A stretch of 9,370 bases of DNA from positions 1 to 9,370 of the forward strand of contig DFGZ01000010.1 in the NCBI GenBank assembly GCA_002371295.1. The letters run 5' to 3'. Under the pieces are notes generated by a model. The model was not told the origin of the DNA. It did not search any database and saw only the letters and a list, made by a program, of their open reading frames with translations. Shown piece by piece: positions 6,920 through 9,370 of the stretch. This DNA is from Oribacterium sp. UBA3737. GTDB taxonomy: Bacteria; Bacillota_A; Clostridia; Lachnospirales; Lachnospiraceae. Position numbers and translations under genes: made by a program. Each line of letters opens with the position of its first letter. Within the stretch, counting starts at the first letter, position 1.

Positions 6920-8175
6920 CCGGTTCGTTTTACAAATCTGACCAGCACCATGATGCAGACCATGTCGATGAAAAGAGCTATGGCGATGCTTCCGATTCCC
7001 GTGGCGATACCGAAGTTTTCTGCGATAACACCTACTATTGTGGGCATGATGATGGAACCGAGGCTTGCGCTTGTCAGGATAAAGCTCCAGGCAAGGCTGT
7101 ACTTCCTGATGAGCTCACCTGCAAAGGAAACGGTTGTGGCATAGATGCCGGCCATGGAGAAACCGAAGCCCATTATTCCGATGATGATGGGAAGGGTGGT
7201 TCTGGACAGTATAAGCACTATGAAGAAGAGAACTATGCCTACGCCCATGGCGGGAAGCAGGTTCTCTTTTTTTACCTTAGTTGAAAGGAAAGCAGTTGTG
7301 AGTCTTCCTAAGAGGATCATCACCCAGAGGATGCTGGCGGTGACCTGAGCGAGATTTGGTTGAAGGAGTCCGGTGTCCTTGAAATAGGTGATCATCCATC
7401 CGATAACGCCCTGTTCTGCACATAAATAGAAGAACAGTGTAGCTATACATATATAAAAGAGCGGCTCCCTGAAAAATCCGAAGGCTGCAGCAGGCTTTCC
7501 GGGTGTTCTTTCGTTTGCCTGGTATGCGCCGGATGTCTTCGGGCTCATATCCTGATCGGCGGATAAGTCTGAAGATTTATCTACAGGTTTCTTTTTGTCG
7601 GAATGGCTTCCGGACTCAGCATCCTCCGGCATCAGATAGTAGAAAAGACATGTCATGACACCGAGAACGGCGAGGAATACGCAGGCGTATACCCAGTTCT
7701 GACTCTCGTTTCTGGTCATGAGCATCAGAATAAGAGGAAATAAGAAGGCACCGACCGCAAAAAAGGCATGGAGACAATTCAGTGCCCAGGCCATGCCGGT
7801 GGCGATGGAGTTGATCTTTGCATTGCAGTAATTACTTGAAGCGCCTCTGGCAATTCCGGTTGCCAGGAAGGAAAAAACAAGAAGGAATCTGTAGTTTCCA
7901 AGAAGTATCAGGAGAAAAGAAATAGGGAAGAAGCTTTCAAAGAAGAGAATGCTTTTTTTCTTTCCTATAAGCATGGGAAGAGCTCCTGAAAAGAAGCTGG
8001 AGCAAAGGTTTCCTATGGAATGAAGACTTACGAGAAGTCCGCAGAATGCATAATCGAGACCGAAGGCATCCCTGAGGAACGGCAGCAGGGAGCCGATGGA
8101 AAGAGCCAGCATTCCGTTTGTTACGAAAGCAGAGAAGCAAAGAATAAATTGTTTTCTTTTTGTTTTGTCAGTCAT
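6877..8175 (-). CDS. Major facilitator superfamily (MFS) transporter
   Basis: Secondary transporter of the cytoplasmic membrane, 432 residues, about twelve hydrophobic segments in two halves. The ATG at 8175 is chosen because AAGAAGG (8184-8190, minus strand) lies eight bases upstream; the GTG at 8184 overlaps that site. GALPMLIGKKKS (residues 64-75) occupies the loop 2-3 motif A position, in a degenerate form. LNCLHAFFAVGAFLFPL (132-148) resembles the fifth-helix region of FucP-like sugar or proton symporters, a loose resemblance only. A hydrophilic loop of about 54 residues rich in Ser/Asp/Lys (183-236) separates the halves. AEQGVIGWMITYF opens the second half and is also seen in that MFS branch. 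The substrate is unknown. It lies 124 bases downstream of the EamA-family gene on the same strand, so it may be co-transcribed or separate; no convincing promoter or terminator is visible in the gap. Confidence 0.9.
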   Translation of the reverse strand: MTDKTKRKQFILCFSAFVTNGMLALSIGSLLPFLRDAFGLDYAFCGLLVSLHSIGNLCSSFFSGALPMLIGKKKSILFFESFFPISFLLILLGNYRFLLVFSFLATGIARGASSNYCNAKINSIATGMAWALNCLHAFFAVGAFLFPLILMLMTRNESQNWVYACVFLAVLGVMTCLFYYLMPEDAESGSHSDKKKPVDKSSDLSADQDMSPKTSGAYQANERTPGKPAAAFGFFREPLFYICIATLFFYLCAEQGVIGWMITYFKDTGLLQPNLAQVTASILWVMILLGRLTTAFLSTKVKKENLLPAMGVGIVLFFIVLILSRTTLPIIIGIMGFGFSMAGIYATTVSFAGELIRKYSLAWSFILTSASLGSIIMPTIVGVIAENFGIATGIGSIAIALFIDMVCIMVLVRFVKRTGHIKAESKSVAQAV

Positions 8176-8183
8176 GGAATTCA

Positions 8184-8190
8184 CCTTCTT
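8184..8190 (-). promoter_or_regulatory. Ribosome binding site that decides the MFS gene start
   Basis: On the minus strand AAGAAGG is followed by eight bases and then ATG (8175). The alternative GTG begins on the last base of this site and could not use it, which removes three residues from the longest reading. Confidence 0.6.
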
Positions 8191-8299
8191 AATATAATTC
8201 TTATATATAGGCCGAGACGCAGATTAGCTGTATCGAAGCCCAAATAATTCATTACATCCTTTCGGAAGCTTGATCGAAAAGATCCGGAAGTCAAGTGGC

Positions 8300-9220
8300 T
8301 TATGAATTGAATAGTTTCTTTTTAAAATCAGGAGCCGGCAGCTGTGCCAGAACTACAGCCAGAAATACGATGGCGCAGCCAAACATTTCCCGCAGATTCA
8401 GGCTTTCCTTCAGAATCAGCCATCCGAACAGGACTGCAAAAACCGATTCCATGCTCATGATGAGGGGAGCGATGGTGGGGCTTGTACGGCTCTGGGCCAG
8501 TATCTGTAAGGTATAGGCAACACCGCTTGAAAGAATTCCGGCATACAGGATGGTGATTTTGGCATCCCATATGGCAGAAAATGAAGGTGTCTCAAAAATG
8601 AGTGTGAGGATGAGAGAAAGTATACCTACTGTAAGGAACTGGATACAGGAAATCAGGACTCCATCCGTGAACTGGGTGGCGAAACGGTCTATGACCATGA
8701 TATGCATGGAATAGGCAACGGCACAGAGAAGACAATAGAGATCACCTTTTCCTATGGTAAAACCCTCTTTGATGCACATAAGATAGAATCCGAATATGGC
8801 CATGCAGACATACAGCCATACTATTTTAGAAACCTTCTTACCTAGGAGCATGCTGAATATGGGAACTATAACTATATAAAGAGCAGTGATAAACCCGGCC
8901 TTTCCGGCTGTGGTTGAACTGATACCTACCTGCTGGAGATTGCTGGCCACGAAGAGTACCATGCCACATGTTATTCCACCTGTCACTGAGCTGTGATTCA
9001 GCTTTTGCTCCTGACGTTCGGAAAGGGGATGCTGTCTCAGAAATCTTTTCCTGAAGAATATGACGAGGGGTATGAGTACCAGAAAGCCAATGAAGCTTCT
9101 CGTTGTGTTGTAGGTAAAAGGCCCCACATATTCCATTCCCGCACTCTGGGCAACAAAGGCTGAACCCCAGATCAAAGAAGTGATCAAAAGCATCATGTTA
9201 CCCTGAAATTGTCTGTTCAT
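8300..9220 (-). CDS. DMT superfamily (EamA domain) transporter
   Basis: Drug/metabolite transporter family member, 306 residues, about ten hydrophobic segments forming two EamA repeats, the usual size for the family. The N-terminal repeat starts LLITSLIWGSAFVAQSAGMEYVGPFTYNTTRSFIG, the common opening of this group. The second repeat contains the hallmark IAPLIMSMESVFAVLFGWLILKESL near residues 250-275. A short basic tail (DFKKKLFNS) ends the protein. The ATG at 9220 is preceded by GCGAGGT with a suitable spacer. Family members export or import small metabolites such as amino acids, but the substrate cannot be read from the sequence. The MFS gene follows on the same strand after 124 bases, with no clear terminator in between. 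Confidence 0.92.
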   Translation of the reverse strand: MNRQFQGNMMLLITSLIWGSAFVAQSAGMEYVGPFTYNTTRSFIGFLVLIPLVIFFRKRFLRQHPLSERQEQKLNHSSVTGGITCGMVLFVASNLQQVGISSTTAGKAGFITALYIVIVPIFSMLLGKKVSKIVWLYVCMAIFGFYLMCIKEGFTIGKGDLYCLLCAVAYSMHIMVIDRFATQFTDGVLISCIQFLTVGILSLILTLIFETPSFSAIWDAKITILYAGILSSGVAYTLQILAQSRTSPTIAPLIMSMESVFAVLFGWLILKESLNLREMFGCAIVFLAVVLAQLPAPDFKKKLFNS

Positions 9221-9260
9221 GAAATTACCTCGCTGTCAAAAAATCAGAATATCAAAATAG

Positions 9261-9275
9261 TCACAATTTAATCAT
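9261..9275 (-). CDS. Possible four-codon leader ORF upstream of the EamA gene
   Basis: On the minus strand GGGAGG (9282-9287) stands six bases before an ATG that opens MIKL followed by TGA, ending 40 bases before the EamA-gene start. Ribosome site and spacing are better than those of the real gene downstream. The same bases contain TATAAT (9274-9279), so the stretch may instead be a -10 element, in which case it would not be in the leader. Chance is a real possibility. Confidence 0.2.
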   Translation of the reverse strand: MIKL

Positions 9276-9279
9276 TATA
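9274..9279 (-). promoter_or_regulatory. Candidate -10 element for the EamA gene
   Basis: A perfect TATAAT on the minus strand lies 53 bases upstream of the EamA-gene ATG. The hexamer 17 bases further upstream (TGGCTT) matches the -35 consensus poorly, so the call rests on the -10 alone. Confidence 0.3.
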
Positions 9280-9310
9280 AACCTCCCATATCATTAAAGC
9301 CACCTGAAAG

Positions 9311-9370
9311 ATGGATGATTTTATGAGTGTTCAGCAGCACATTGCACACGAATGTGTGCGGTGGCGCTAT
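9311..9370 (+). CDS. Possible start of a divergent gene, cut by the window edge
   Basis: A plus-strand frame opens with ATG at 9311 (MDDFMSVQQH...) and stays open for 20 codons to the last base; a second in-frame ATG is at 9323. An in-frame stop lies just upstream (9305-9307). No strong ribosome binding site is seen (only GAAAG next to the ATG). Twenty open codons are easily due to chance. If real, the roughly 90 bases up to 9220 would be a divergent promoter region shared with the EamA gene. I do not recognise the product. Confidence 0.2.
   Translation, partial: MDDFMSVQQHIAHECVRWRY
9344..9359. repeat. 16-base inverted repeat near the right edge
   Basis: GCACAC-GAAT-GTGTGC is a perfect six-base-pair inverted repeat with a four-base centre. 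No T-run follows on either strand, so it is not a typical terminator. It lies within the possible partial ORF at 9311-9370; it may be an operator-like site or simply coding sequence. Confidence 0.4.

Noticed and set aside
6916..7284. 122-codon plus-strand open frame starting at the EAL gene stop
   Set aside because: It lies entirely opposite the MFS coding sequence, which has clear transporter features. The translation is a His/Asp/Gly-rich shadow without recognisable motifs.
8176..8299. Terminator or promoter between the EamA and MFS genes
   Set aside because: There are only short GATC and CTTCCG repeats. A TTGACT on the minus strand has no -10 at 16-18 bases, and TATATA near 8203 has no -35. 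There is no stem followed by a T-run.
1..9370. Mobile element, CRISPR array, phage, toxin-antitoxin or tRNA genes
   Set aside because: There are no transposase or integrase motifs, regularly spaced repeats or tRNA-like cloverleaf seen on either strand. Coding style looks uniform across the window.

Overview
The window looks like a chromosomal segment from a low-to-mid-GC Gram-positive anaerobe, most likely a Clostridia/Lachnospiraceae member. The reasons are strong AGGAGG-type ribosome binding sites, a solute-binding protein exported as a lipoprotein (LAGC lipobox), and a membrane-anchored cyclic-di-GMP protein of a layout common in that family. This placement is inference from style; no marker gene is present.

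Positions 1-4770 hold most of a plus-strand operon for a branched-chain-amino-acid-type (HAAT/Liv) ABC importer. In order these are livH (permease, 5' end cut by the window edge), livM (permease), livG (ATPase), livF (ATPase) and the substrate-binding lipoprotein. The first four genes are separated by one base or overlap, and the binding-protein gene follows livF after 41 bases. An intrinsic terminator at about 4721-4768 closes the unit. The binding protein would capture an amino acid or related ligand outside the cell, LivH/LivM would form the channel, and LivG/LivF would power it. Motif by motif, the ATPase pair is expected to have one consensus and one degenerate ATP site.

Positions 4595-4963 are non-coding. 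They hold a 22-base imperfect direct repeat whose second copy forms the terminator's left arm, two AT-rich inverted repeats, and a weak promoter candidate. Next comes a plus-strand gene (4964-6919) for a roughly seven-helix membrane protein with a degenerate GGDEF domain and an EAL domain retaining the catalytic residues, so a likely cyclic-di-GMP phosphodiesterase.

Positions 6877-9220 carry two minus-strand transporter genes: an EamA/DMT-family transporter (8300-9220) and, downstream in its direction, an MFS transporter (6877-8175). The MFS gene converges on the EAL gene and overlaps its end by 43 bases. The last 150 bases hold the upstream region of the EamA gene, a possible four-codon leader, and possibly the start of a divergent plus-strand gene that runs off the edge.

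I see no mobile element, CRISPR array, tRNA/rRNA or phage gene. The region reads as ordinary housekeeping transport plus signalling. I do not see a clearly new system; the findings are modest observations.
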